From: Bacteroides acidifaciens
GTDB lineage: Bacteria > Bacteroidota > Bacteroidia > Bacteroidales > Bacteroidaceae
Length of the DNA stretch: 64,000 bases
Direction: 5' to 3'
Assembly (NCBI RefSeq): GCF_903181435.1
Contig: NZ_CAEUHO010000004.1
Span: forward strand, 186,001-250,000
Shown here: one piece after another, positions 42,524 to 52,079 of the stretch
Layout: every line of letters starts with the position of its first letter
How positions within the stretch are numbered: position 1 is the stretch's first letter
The notes under the pieces: generated by a model
Databases searched by the model: none
Seen by the model: only the letters and a program-made list of their open reading frames with translations
What the model was told of the DNA's origin: nothing
Made by a program: the position numbers and the translations under genes

Positions 42524-44572
42524 ATGAAAACGACTCAATTAATCTGGTTGATAAGTATTATAAACAGCCTGTTCATAATTCCTGCTTGTAGTGCTCAAAA
42601 CCCTTCTGAAAGTCTTTTAGAAGATATTCTTGAAGATTTGTCTGTTAATAACGATATTGATAACTCTGTTAATACCTTGAATTGGGAAAATGAACTGGAA
42701 GAACTTTCCACCCGTCTGCAAGAACCGGTTAATCTGAATACCGCCACCCGTGCACAACTGGAACAATTTCCTTTTTTGAGCGATATTCAAATAGAGCACT
42801 TATTGGCGTACATCTATATACACGGACAGATGCAGACTATTTATGAACTTCAGTTAATAGAGGACATGGATAGGCAGACTATCCAGTATTTATTGCCTTT
42901 TGTCTGTATAAAAGCTATTAACAATGAACCTGCATTTCGGTGGAAAACTATGTTGAAAAGCGCAGCGAAGTATGGTAAGAATGAAGTGCTAACTCGCATG
43001 GATATACCTTTTTATAAGCAAATAGGTTATGAACATACCTATCTGGGCCCTGCTGTTTATAACTCAGTGAAATATAGCTTTCGATATAGTGACCGGCTTT
43101 ACGCTGGAGTCGTTGCCGAGAAAGATGCGGGAGAGCCTTTCGCCGCTTTGCACAATCGTTACGGATACGATTATTATTCCTTTTATTTGTTATTGAAAAA
43201 CTGTGGACGGTTGAAAGCATTGGCTGTTGGTAACTATCGGCTCAGTTTTGGTCAGGGGTTGGTGATTAGTACAGATTATCTGATGGGAAAGACAATTTAT
43301 GCTTCTTCTTTCAACAATCGCAGCAGTGGGATAAAGAAACACTCTTCTACGGATGAATACAATTATTTCCGGGGAGTGGCGGCTACTGTTGTTTTAACAA
43401 AGCATTGGGACGTATCCGGCTTTTATTCACACCGTTCCCTGGATGGTGTGATAACGGATGGAGAAATCACTTCTATCTACAAAACCGGACTACACCGGAG
43501 CCGGAAAGAAGCGGATAAAAAGAACTTGTTCACATTGCAGTTAACAGGTGGAAACGTAAGTTATCAACAGAACCGTATCAGACTGGGTATCACCGGTATT
43601 TACTATGTTTTCAACCGACCTTATGAACCGGAATTAACAGGTTATTCCAAATACAATCTTCATGGAAATAATTTCTATAATCTTGGAGTGGACTATGCAT
43701 ATCGCTGGCATCGTTTTTCTTTTCAGGGAGAGACAGCCATAGGAAAACAAGGTTGGGCTTCTTTGAACCGTCTGCAATATTCGCCGATTCAAGATGTTCA
43801 TCTTATGTTGATACACCGGTTCTATTCTTATGATTATTGGGCAATGTTCGCCCATTCCTTTGGAGAAGGAAGCACAGTTCAGAATGAACATGGATATTAT
43901 TTAGGAATGGAAACCTCTCCCTTTGCTTATTGGAAATTCTTCGCTTCATTTGACTTGTTTTCTTTTCCCTGGAAAAGATACCGGGTCAGTAAATCTTCCC
44001 GTGGAATAGACGGACTGCTCCAAGCTACTTTTACCCCGCGCACTAATCTCTCAATGGATTTGAAATATCGTTATAAACAAAAAGAGCGTGACCTGACAGG
44101 AAGTAAAGAAACGCTAACGCTTCCTATTTTTCATCACCAATTACGTTATCGTTTGAACTATTCTTTTAAAGATGTGTTTAGCAGTCGTACAACTTTAGAT
44201 TATAATCATTTTCATTCTCAGGACAGAGCTGCTGACATAGGATATCAGGTTACACAGATGATATCCTCCCAACTGCCTTGGACCAGGCTGTTTGCTGACG
44301 TTCAAGGCAGTTACTTTTCTACAGACAGTTATGACTCTCGTATATATGCATCCGAAAAAGGATTGCTTTATACATTCTATACCCCGTCATTCCAAGGTCG
44401 CGGATTCCGGTGTAGCATCCGTTTAAGATATGAACTGAATAAACACTGGTTGTTCATCACCAAGTTCGGGGAAACCGTTTATTTGGACCGTAATGAAATA
44501 GGTTCCGGCAATGATTTAATTCATGGGAATAAAAAAGCGGATATACAAATGCAACTGCGTATTAAGTTTTAA
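42524..44572 (+). CDS. Helix-hairpin-helix protein with outer-membrane-barrel-like body
   Basis: A 682-residue protein starting at the ATG at 42524 (a TTG one codon earlier is less likely). A signal peptide (LIWLISIINSLFIIPACSAQ) is followed by a ComEA-like helix-hairpin-helix segment (VNLNTATRAQLEQFPFLSD, with a second hairpin YELQLIEDMDRQTIQYLLPF). The remaining 550 residues are rich in alternating aromatic strands (YSFRYSDRLYAGVVAE, KYRYKQKERDLT) and end in IQMQLRIKF, typical of a beta-barrel C-terminus. It probably sits in the outer membrane with the hairpin in the periplasm. Its function is unknown; DNA contact is possible from the hairpin but not shown. A -7 box TATCTTTG lies at 42471-42478. 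Confidence 0.75.
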   Translation: MKTTQLIWLISIINSLFIIPACSAQNPSESLLEDILEDLSVNNDIDNSVNTLNWENELEELSTRLQEPVNLNTATRAQLEQFPFLSDIQIEHLLAYIYIHGQMQTIYELQLIEDMDRQTIQYLLPFVCIKAINNEPAFRWKTMLKSAAKYGKNEVLTRMDIPFYKQIGYEHTYLGPAVYNSVKYSFRYSDRLYAGVVAEKDAGEPFAALHNRYGYDYYSFYLLLKNCGRLKALAVGNYRLSFGQGLVISTDYLMGKTIYASSFNNRSSGIKKHSSTDEYNYFRGVAATVVLTKHWDVSGFYSHRSLDGVITDGEITSIYKTGLHRSRKEADKKNLFTLQLTGGNVSYQQNRIRLGITGIYYVFNRPYEPELTGYSKYNLHGNNFYNLGVDYAYRWHRFSFQGETAIGKQGWASLNRLQYSPIQDVHLMLIHRFYSYDYWAMFAHSFGEGSTVQNEHGYYLGMETSPFAYWKFFASFDLFSFPWKRYRVSKSSRGIDGLLQATFTPRTNLSMDLKYRYKQKERDLTGSKETLTLPIFHHQLRYRLNYSFKDVFSSRTTLDYNHFHSQDRAADIGYQVTQMISSQLPWTRLFADVQGSYFSTDSYDSRIYASEKGLLYTFYTPSFQGRGFRCSIRLRYELNKHWLFITKFGETVYLDRNEIGSGNDLIHGNKKADIQMQLRIKF

Positions 44573-44616
44573 TGTATATTTGTCTGCTGAAAAAAATTAA
44601 AAGAATACGATATTAA

Positions 44617-45126
44617 ATGGATGACAGAGCGGCTTTTGACAAAATGTTTAATGAATGGTATGCACAGTTTGTATATTTTGCATACTATTTCATAAATGAC
44701 GCTGAGGTATGCAGGGATATCGTAAGTGATGCTTTTGAGTATTTATGGCGTAATTATGAAAAGATAGAAGAATCCACAGCTAAAACTTATCTTTATACAA
44801 TCATCCGTACACGTTGCATTGACTATATGCGCAAGCAAAATATCCATGAAGAATATGTAGAGTTTACTTCGCAATTAACCGATAAAATGATAGAAGTCGA
44901 TTCGCAACATCTTGATTCCCGTATTCTGCGTATTCGTGAAGCTATGAAAAAGTTGACTCCTTATAATTATCGTATACTGGAAGCATGCTATATTCATCAT
45001 AAGAAATATAAAGAAGTGGCCGAAGAACTGAATGTGAGTGTTGCGGCCATCCATAAGAATATAGTGAAAGCTTTGCGTATTCTTCGCGAAGAATTGGGGC
45101 AAAAGGGTAACCGGAACAGACTTTAA
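44617..45126 (+). CDS. ECF-type RNA polymerase sigma factor
   Basis: A 169-residue sigma-70-family factor with only regions 2 and 4. Region 2: AFDKMFNEWYAQFVYFAYYF, RDIVSDAFEYLWRNYEKIE, TYLYTIIRTRCIDYMRK. Region 4: LTPYNYRILEACYIHHKKYK, EVAEELNVSVAAIHKNIVKA. It belongs to the Bacteroidetes group paired with FecR-like anti-sigma factors. The anti-sigma gene follows by 31 bp, and a SusC with an STN domain comes next, so this is a complete surface-signalling set. The likely target promoter is the ECF-like one at 46399-46425. Confidence 0.94.
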   Translation: MDDRAAFDKMFNEWYAQFVYFAYYFINDAEVCRDIVSDAFEYLWRNYEKIEESTAKTYLYTIIRTRCIDYMRKQNIHEEYVEFTSQLTDKMIEVDSQHLDSRILRIREAMKKLTPYNYRILEACYIHHKKYKEVAEELNVSVAAIHKNIVKALRILREELGQKGNRNRL

Positions 45127-45157
45127 ATCGTAAATATATATATTGAATACATTATTT

Positions 45158-46333
45158 ATGGATGAAAAGAATATAAATATAAGCAAGTCGGAAGAAGAAC
45201 TCCTGGAGATTATGGAGAATCGTTCGCATATAACTGCTGACCAATTGCATCATTTGAAAGAAGATGAGGAATGCTTGCAAGCATGTGCTGATTTGGCAGA
45301 GGCTGTGATAGAAATGCAGAAAGAGAAAAATTTACTGGCAATTGATGTTCGGAAAGAGTTATCAGATTTTCGTAAAAAGCATTCTCAAAACGACAGGAGA
45401 AAAAATACGCGTATACTGTGGACTAGTGTTGCAGGTATAGCGGCAACTGTTGTCGTAATATTGGTTTTACGTGCAATGATGATTTCATCACAACCGGAAA
45501 CCATTAAAGTGTTTCAAGCCGATCACATTGCTCAAGAAATCACTTTACAAGTGAATGATGAGGAGGAAATAAAGCCGTTAAAAGAAGTAATAGAATCTCT
45601 TTCGCCTTCCTCTACTGCACAGTTGTCTTCTAAAGAAATAGATTATAGCCGTGCTCTTCTTCAGACAGAAATCAAGGAAGTGGGAAAGCAGAAAGCACAG
45701 ATACATAGATTAAGTATTCCTAGAGGCGAAACATTCAAAGTTGTTTTATCCGAGGGGACTGAGGTTTTCTTGAATTCAGACAGCCGTTTGGCGTATCCTA
45801 CAGTTTTTAAAGGAGAAGAAAGAGTCGTTTCTTTGGAAGGTGAAGCTTATTTTAAAGTTGCTAAAGATACAGAACATCCTTTTATTGTGAAAAGTGGAAA
45901 TCTGCAGGTTCGTGTATTGGGGACGGAATTTAATGTGCGTAGCTACTCTCCAACTGATGTCCGTGTTACGCTCATTACAGGAAAAGTAGCAGTTAGCGAT
46001 ACTTGTGGGGTTCATAGTGTTGAAATGAAACCGGGACAAAGTGCACAACTTTCTTCTAACGGAACATTTGTAGTGGATGAAGTGGATATTGAATCATTCT
46101 TGTATTGGAAGGAAGGATTTTTCTATTTTGATGATGTGACCCTAGTTGACATGATGAAAGAAATAGGACGTTGGTATAATATAGATATAGAGTTCCGTAG
46201 TAGCAAAATCATGGATCTTCGTATGCATTTCTTTGCAAATCGTCATCAAGACATCTTTCACTTGGTTGAATTATTAAACCGAATGGAGAGAGTTCATGCC
46301 TATTTTGAAACAGGAAAACTAGTTATCGAATAA
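45158..46333 (+). CDS. FecR-family anti-sigma factor
   Basis: A 391-residue protein started at the ATG 45158 (a TTG at 45143 is less likely). The cytoplasmic N-terminal part (about 85 residues) should hold the sigma factor, one membrane helix follows (ILWTSVAGIAATVVVILVLR), and the periplasmic part has the FecR domain (IPRGETFKVVLSEGTEVFLN, SEGEAYFKVAKDTEHPFIVK-like block, LGTEFNVRSY) and the C-terminal DUF4974 domain (FYFDDVTLVDMMKEIGRWYN). It passes the signal from the STN domain of the SusC protein to the sigma factor. Confidence 0.94.
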   Translation: MDEKNINISKSEEELLEIMENRSHITADQLHHLKEDEECLQACADLAEAVIEMQKEKNLLAIDVRKELSDFRKKHSQNDRRKNTRILWTSVAGIAATVVVILVLRAMMISSQPETIKVFQADHIAQEITLQVNDEEEIKPLKEVIESLSPSSTAQLSSKEIDYSRALLQTEIKEVGKQKAQIHRLSIPRGETFKVVLSEGTEVFLNSDSRLAYPTVFKGEERVVSLEGEAYFKVAKDTEHPFIVKSGNLQVRVLGTEFNVRSYSPTDVRVTLITGKVAVSDTCGVHSVEMKPGQSAQLSSNGTFVVDEVDIESFLYWKEGFFYFDDVTLVDMMKEIGRWYNIDIEFRSSKIMDLRMHFFANRHQDIFHLVELLNRMERVHAYFETGKLVIE

Positions 46334-46398
46334 AAAGCAAGCAAAAAGTCATAAATCTGGATGGAAATATATATTTCTGAAAAAAAATCTTTTTAAGG

Positions 46399-46425
46399 GT
46401 AACCATTCTTTTTTAAACTTCGTAT
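46399..46425 (+). promoter_or_regulatory. Putative ECF-sigma promoter of the susC operon
   Basis: GTAACC at 46399-46404 and CGTAT at 46421-46425 have the AAC (-35) and CGT (-10) cores usual for ECF sigma factors, 17 bp between the AAC and CGT. They lie 41 bp before the susC start. No TAnnTTTG box is present in this gap, which suits control by the sigma factor encoded at 44617. Confidence 0.45.
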
Positions 46426-46465
46426 ACAATTAAAAGAATGAAATATTATTTAACTATTCAGGTTT

Positions 46466-49400
46466 ATGAAAAAGAATCAAGCACAAAAGTTCATTGTCTT
46501 ATTCTTGTTTTTCCTTTTTGCCTATTCATGGCGTGCTGAAGCACAAACAGGTAAGGAAAAGCAAATAACAATGGAGTTTAAAAATGAAGGGTTGCCTTCT
46601 ATTTTTAAACGTTTTGAAAAGGTATCGGGGTATAAAGTACTTTTTATCTACGATGAAATCAGTTCTTATACTTCTACCGGAAAAGTAGAAAAAGCTACAG
46701 TCGATGCTGCATTGAAAGTGATTATTGGAAAAAATCCGTTGAAATACCACATTGACGGACAATTCATAAATATCACAAAAAAAGATTCTAAGAAGTTTTT
46801 CTCACAAGTAAAAGGAAAAGTTCTTTCCGAGGAAGACGGGCTTCCGGTGATTGGTGCCACTATTATAGTGGAAGATCCTAGTAGTAATATCCGTACTATT
46901 ACAGATAATAATGGTAATTTTCAGCTCTCTGACGTTCCGAAAGATAGCCGGGTCAAAATATCGTATGTAGGTTTGGAAACCCAGTTCTTGAATCCTTCAT
47001 CTCAGATGTCGGTAGTGATGAAAGCCGATACGAAGGCGTTGGATGAAGTAGTGGTGACAGGTATGTTTAATAGAAAGAAAGAGGGATTCACTGGTTCTGC
47101 CGTTACTATTAAAGGAGAAGATCTGAAAAAGTATAGTACAAATAATGTAGCTAAAGCGATAGCCGCTGTTGCTCCCGGACTTCGTATTGTGGATAACATC
47201 AATATGGGATCTAATCCGAATGGTTTGCCTGATATGCGTATGCGTGGCGGTGCAAATATGGATATGGCTACGCAGTCGGCAGTAGAGTTTAATTCTACCA
47301 GTAATGATGTATTGGCAGTTCAGGGTGAATATGAGACTTATGCTAACCAACCCTTGCTTATCATGGACGGATTTGAAATCAGTATACAGACGCTTGCCGA
47401 TATGGATCCCGACCGTGTTGCTTCTATCGTTGTGTTGAAAGATGCGGCAGCTACGGCTATTTATGGTTCGCGTGCGGCAAATGGAGTAATTGTTATCGAG
47501 AGCAAGACTCCCAAACCGGGGCGGATTTGGGTGACGTATGGTGGGGAACTTCGTATTGAAGCTCCGGACATGACCGGATATAACCTGATGAATGCAAGAG
47601 AGAAGATAGACGCAGAGTTGCAAAGCGGGCTTTATACATACGGTGGCGAGACTGTTGAAAAATGGAAGCTCTATCAATCTAAATTGCGTGAAGTATTGGC
47701 AGGAGTCAATACGTATTGGTTGGACAAACCTTTGCAGACAGCTTTCCAACAGCGGCATACGGTTACGTTGGAAGGTGGTGACGAAGCTTTGCGTTATCGG
47801 ATGTATGTCGGATATAATAGTTCTCCGGGTGTGATGAAAGACAGTAAGCGTGATGTATTGACCGGTTCACTTGATTTTCAGTATCGTCTGAAAAAGGTAT
47901 TGTTAAAGAATAGCATTACGTTGGATAATTCGGTAGCTAATGAGTCTCCGTGGGGAAGTTTTAGTGAATATACCCGTTTGAATCCTTATCTGCGTCCGTA
48001 TGGAGAGAACGGAGAAATACAAAAACGACTTGATAATTTTGAAGGAGTAGGTGGTGAGTCGAGCTATCTGAATCCGATGTACAATACAACATTCAACAGC
48101 AAAGATCAAAGCAAGAACTTTACCGTACGTGAACTTTTCAGGGTGGAATATAATCCTACTAATGAATTGCGGTTTGAAGGAGCTTTCAACTTGTCCAAGA
48201 GTGTGGGACATCGTGATATTTTCCGTCCTGCACAGCATACGCTTTTTGATAATGTGACTGATCCTACTTTAAGAGGTGATTATCGCAGAAGTCAGAGCGA
48301 AGCTGTCAATTGGGGTATAGATTTGACAGGAAGCTGGAATAAGCAACTGGAAGATCACTACCTGACTGCTAATGCACGTATGAGTGTATTGGAGAGTAAT
48401 TCGGAAACTTATGGAAACTATGTGACTGGTTTCCCGAATGATAATATGGATAACTTGCTGTTTGGTAAGAAATATAATGAAAAAGTGACGGGAGATGAGA
48501 GGACCACACGCTCCATTGGTTGGGTGGCTGCCGGAGGCTATTCTTATAAATATAAGTATTCGTTCGACTTTAATATACGTTTGGACGGCTCTTCACAGTT
48601 TGGAAGAAATAACCGTTGGGCTCCTTTCTGGTCAACCGGATTACGTTGGGATTTGAAAAAAGAGAACTTCATGAAAAATGTATCTTTTATTTCTGATTTC
48701 ATTTTGAGGGGTACATACGGTACGACTGGTTCGCAAGGTTTTGATCCTTACCAGGCACACGGTTATTATACATATTCTAATCTGCTGCTTCCTTATTACT
48801 CATCGGATGCAACAGGGTCGGAAATCCTGGCCATGCATAATGAAAATTTGAAATGGCAGACTACCAAAAGCGCTAATCTTGCCTTGGAACTCGGTTTCTT
48901 AGACCAACGTCTTACCGCCCGTGTGGAGTATTACCGGAAAATAACAGATAATATGGTTACTTCGGTAAGTCTTGCCCCTTCTCTTGGTTTCAGCAGTTAT
49001 CCTGAAAACCTGGGAAAGATAGAGAATAAAGGTTGGGAAATTTCTCTGTCGGCTATTCCTTATAAGAATACTGCCAAACAGGCTTATTGGACAATTACAG
49101 TAAACGGTTCCCGCAATACTGACAAACTGTTGGAGATATCAGAAGCAATGAAACATAGGAATGACATGAATGCATCCAATCTGAAAGATACACCGTTGCC
49201 ACGTTATGAAGAAGGAGAATCTCTTTCCCGCATTTGGGTAGTACGTTCATTAGGTATCGATCCCGCTTCCGGAAATGAAATATTATTAAAGCGTAACGGA
49301 GAAATGACCAGCGCCGTTAACTGGAATGCGAACGATGTAGTTCCTATTGGTAATACAGAACCTACATGGCAAGGATATATTAACTCTTCCTTTACCTATA

Positions 49401-49822
49401 AAGGTTGGGGAGCAGATGTCAGTTTCAGATACCAATATGGCGGTCAGGTATATAACCAGACTTTGATTGATAAAGTGGAAAATGCCAATCTGAAATATAA
49501 TGTAGACCGACGTGTGAGCCAGTTGCGTTGGGCTAAACCAGGCGACAAGGCACAATTCCGTGCCCTTAATCCTAGCGGTTGGGATACGAAGGCCACCTCC
49601 CGGTTTATCATGGATGAAAATATATTCCAGGGAAGTTCGTTGTCTGTCTACTATCGTATGGATCGTACCAATACTAAATTTATCAGCCATTGGGGATTGA
49701 GTTCTGCCAAAGTAACGTTTAATATGGAAGACTTTTTCTATTGGTCTACCGTGAAACGCGAAAGAGGTTTATACTATCCCTATTCCCGTCAGTTTACATT
49801 TGCTTTGAATGTTGCTTTCTAA
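46466..49822 (+). CDS. SusC/RagA TonB-dependent transporter with STN signalling domain
   Basis: An 1118-residue outer-membrane protein. After the signal peptide (FIVLFLFFLFAYSWRAEAQ) comes an STN domain (ITMEFKNEGLPSIFKRFEKV to YHIDGQFINITKK) that signals to FecR, then a carboxypeptidase-regulatory-like domain (VKGKVLSEEDGLPVIGATII), TonB box (LDEVVVTGMF), plug (NNVAKAIAAVAPGLRIVDNI, VLKDAAATAIYGSRAANGVI) and barrel ending in FTFALNVAF. It is the pore partner of the following SusD. With metalloprotease genes downstream rather than glycosidases, the cargo is more likely peptide than glycan; this is inference. Its C-terminal Phe fits outer-membrane insertion. Confidence 0.96.
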   Translation: MKKNQAQKFIVLFLFFLFAYSWRAEAQTGKEKQITMEFKNEGLPSIFKRFEKVSGYKVLFIYDEISSYTSTGKVEKATVDAALKVIIGKNPLKYHIDGQFINITKKDSKKFFSQVKGKVLSEEDGLPVIGATIIVEDPSSNIRTITDNNGNFQLSDVPKDSRVKISYVGLETQFLNPSSQMSVVMKADTKALDEVVVTGMFNRKKEGFTGSAVTIKGEDLKKYSTNNVAKAIAAVAPGLRIVDNINMGSNPNGLPDMRMRGGANMDMATQSAVEFNSTSNDVLAVQGEYETYANQPLLIMDGFEISIQTLADMDPDRVASIVVLKDAAATAIYGSRAANGVIVIESKTPKPGRIWVTYGGELRIEAPDMTGYNLMNAREKIDAELQSGLYTYGGETVEKWKLYQSKLREVLAGVNTYWLDKPLQTAFQQRHTVTLEGGDEALRYRMYVGYNSSPGVMKDSKRDVLTGSLDFQYRLKKVLLKNSITLDNSVANESPWGSFSEYTRLNPYLRPYGENGEIQKRLDNFEGVGGESSYLNPMYNTTFNSKDQSKNFTVRELFRVEYNPTNELRFEGAFNLSKSVGHRDIFRPAQHTLFDNVTDPTLRGDYRRSQSEAVNWGIDLTGSWNKQLEDHYLTANARMSVLESNSETYGNYVTGFPNDNMDNLLFGKKYNEKVTGDERTTRSIGWVAAGGYSYKYKYSFDFNIRLDGSSQFGRNNRWAPFWSTGLRWDLKKENFMKNVSFISDFILRGTYGTTGSQGFDPYQAHGYYTYSNLLLPYYSSDATGSEILAMHNENLKWQTTKSANLALELGFLDQRLTARVEYYRKITDNMVTSVSLAPSLGFSSYPENLGKIENKGWEISLSAIPYKNTAKQAYWTITVNGSRNTDKLLEISEAMKHRNDMNASNLKDTPLPRYEEGESLSRIWVVRSLGIDPASGNEILLKRNGEMTSAVNWNANDVVPIGNTEPTWQGYINSSFTYKGWGADVSFRYQYGGQVYNQTLIDKVENANLKYNVDRRVSQLRWAKPGDKAQFRALNPSGWDTKATSRFIMDENIFQGSSLSVYYRMDRTNTKFISHWGLSSAKVTFNMEDFFYWSTVKRERGLYYPYSRQFTFALNVAF

Positions 49823-49838
49823 TTAAAAACATATTTGT

Positions 49839-51362
49839 ATGAAACAGTTAATATATATATTATTGACAACAACCATGCTGGGACTTATGTCTTGCAGCGA
49901 CTGGTTGGATGTATCTCCGAAGACTTCTATTCCTACCGACAAGCAATTTGAGTCGGAATCCGGATTTAAAGATGCTCTTACGGGTATTTATTTGAAGTTG
50001 GGCACCAAGACATTGTATGCCGGAGACTTGACTTATGCATATTTGGATGAGTTGGCAGGATTATATTCCGATTATCCGGGATATAATACAAACGCTGTTT
50101 TCAATCAAAGTATCGTATTTGATTATGAGAACATGTTTTTGAGTAAGAAAAACGGGATTTACTCGGCAATGTATAACATCATAGCCAATATTAACAACTT
50201 CCTGGAGTACGTAGACAAAAATAAAGATGTCTTGGTGACCGAACGCTATTATGAAACCATGAAGGGAGAGGCTCTCGGGCTTCGTGCTTTTCTCCATTTT
50301 GATTTGTTGCGCATGTTCGGTCCTATTTACAAGGAACATTCTGCATCCAAAGCTATACCCTACCGTACAGCTTTTGATAAGGACGCTACACCTGTTTTAT
50401 CGGCCAGCGAAGTGGTTGATGCCATTCTCAAAGATTTGAATGCTGCTGAAAAATTGCTGGAAGAGAGTGACCCTCTTGACTTCTTTACCGATCAGATGGG
50501 TGAAGATGCTACAGAGGTAAATCCTTTTCTTGTCAATCGTGAATTTCGTATGAATCTATATGCGGTGAAAGCTATGCTGGCCCGTGTATATTGTTATAAA
50601 GGGGATGCGGAAAGCAAAAGATTGGCTGTGGAGTATGCTAAACAAGTGATTGCTGCCTCTAAATATTTTACGCTGTACAAATCGCAGACAGCTTCCAATT
50701 ACAATTCCATACGTTACGCAGAGCAAATATTCGGAATAACAGTCAATGAATTCTCCAATCTGCTTATTGGAAACTATATGGATATGGAGAATACTAACAC
50801 CCAGCAACATTTCTACTTGGATGGAGATAAATTTAATGCTTTCTATGAAACAGCCAGTGCGGGGAATACCGATTGGAGAAGAATTGCAGAAATGTTTGAA
50901 GTTGTTGACGGAGGAAACCAGGCAAATGTTTTCTGTAGAAAATATAACCAGAAACCTTTGAATAGCGGATATACTTATTCCGGTGCCAATGCCGTTCCGT
51001 TGATACGTTTGCCTGAAATGTACTATATTGTAGCAGAGTGTGCATCTTCTGCATTGGAAAGTGCTGATGCACTGAACACCGTACGTTTTGCTCGGGGTAT
51101 TTCTTACAGCGATGAGATACCGACTACCGGATATGATGATCTTGATACTACTTCGGAAGAAGACAAAAACCAGACTAAACGTATCAATGAAATAATGAAA
51201 GAATATAGAAAAGAATATTTTGCAGAAGGACAACTTTTCTATTTTTTGAAAGCGCATAATTACAGCACTTATTACGGCTGTGGGGTAGAAACAATGACTG
51301 AAGCCCATTATCAGATGACATTGCCGGATGATGAGTATATTTTTGGAAACAACTCTAAATGA
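49839..51362 (+). CDS. SusD/RagB-family lipoprotein of the protease locus
   Basis: A 507-residue SusD-like protein with lipobox LMSCSDWLDVSPKT, the usual SusD start. The TPR region has ETMKGEALGLRAFLHFDLLR and FGPIYKEH; the C-terminal end has IRLPEMYYIVAECAS, NTVRFARGISYSDEIP and the EYRKEYFAEGQLFYFLKAHN helix in place of the more common RRxELxxExxRxxDLxRW motif. It ends with a short tail instead of NPGY. It caps the SusC barrel at 46466, 16 bp upstream in the operon. Ligand unknown; peptide is favoured by context. Confidence 0.92.
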   Translation: MKQLIYILLTTTMLGLMSCSDWLDVSPKTSIPTDKQFESESGFKDALTGIYLKLGTKTLYAGDLTYAYLDELAGLYSDYPGYNTNAVFNQSIVFDYENMFLSKKNGIYSAMYNIIANINNFLEYVDKNKDVLVTERYYETMKGEALGLRAFLHFDLLRMFGPIYKEHSASKAIPYRTAFDKDATPVLSASEVVDAILKDLNAAEKLLEESDPLDFFTDQMGEDATEVNPFLVNREFRMNLYAVKAMLARVYCYKGDAESKRLAVEYAKQVIAASKYFTLYKSQTASNYNSIRYAEQIFGITVNEFSNLLIGNYMDMENTNTQQHFYLDGDKFNAFYETASAGNTDWRRIAEMFEVVDGGNQANVFCRKYNQKPLNSGYTYSGANAVPLIRLPEMYYIVAECASSALESADALNTVRFARGISYSDEIPTTGYDDLDTTSEEDKNQTKRINEIMKEYRKEYFAEGQLFYFLKAHNYSTYYGCGVETMTEAHYQMTLPDDEYIFGNNSK

Positions 51363-51371
51363 TGAAGTTTT

Positions 51372-52061
51372 ATGAAACGTATTATATATTTTATTTTAGC
51401 TATTCTTGTTTGTGGCATCTATGCAGGATGCAGCGAGAATGAGATAGACTTGTATGATCAGACATCTCGTATCAATTTCTATGGAAGTCTGCATATCCGC
51501 ACATTGGTTGATACAGACTATGTGAAAAAAGATGATCCTTATGCCATAGACAGTTTTACGGTGAAAATACAGGGGGATCTTTTGAAAGAGAACCGTGATT
51601 TCTGTGTGAAAGTTAGTCCGAATAGTGATTATCAGAAGCCGGTAGATGTATTGTTGGAAAGCAAGTATACATACACTGAATTGGATACGGTTTGCCAGGT
51701 ATTCTATTATAAAATTAAACGTCCGGCAGTAGAGGTAGGTAGAAAAGTCTATGGCTGTTTTCTGGAGTTTGATTTGAACAATCCTCTTCATCAGTTTGAC
51801 AAAGGGCTGGTTGAGCAGCATCAAATACCTTTAAATGTCAGATGGGAGTTGAAAACGGATGAATGGGGTTGTTGGAGCGGATATAAATATGGCAGCTATA
51901 GTGACGAGAAATATATGTTCATTATGGATGTATGTGGGTGTGTGTATGAGGAACTGGAAGAGGAGGATTATGACAAAGTCAAACAAGCTTACAAGGAATA
52001 TAGAGAAGCGGGAAATCCTCCTATTTTAGGTGAAGACGGTGATGAAATTGTTTATGAATAA
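51372..52061 (+). CDS. DUF4843 lipoprotein
   Basis: A 229-residue lipoprotein (lipobox CGIYAGCSENE). The sequence matches the DUF4843 family in layout: RINFYGSLHIRTLVDTDYVK near the N-terminus, VQGDLLKENRDFCVKV-like beta region, FDKGLVEQHQIPLNVRWELK, and a KYMFIMDVCG stretch near the end. The family occurs beside SusD genes in ECF-controlled loci. It is probably an extra surface protein of the SusCD complex. The stop of susD and this start are 9 bp apart. Confidence 0.8.
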   Translation: MKRIIYFILAILVCGIYAGCSENEIDLYDQTSRINFYGSLHIRTLVDTDYVKKDDPYAIDSFTVKIQGDLLKENRDFCVKVSPNSDYQKPVDVLLESKYTYTELDTVCQVFYYKIKRPAVEVGRKVYGCFLEFDLNNPLHQFDKGLVEQHQIPLNVRWELKTDEWGCWSGYKYGSYSDEKYMFIMDVCGCVYEELEEEDYDKVKQAYKEYREAGNPPILGEDGDEIVYE

Positions 52062-52079
52062 GATTAAAGAAAAAACGTT

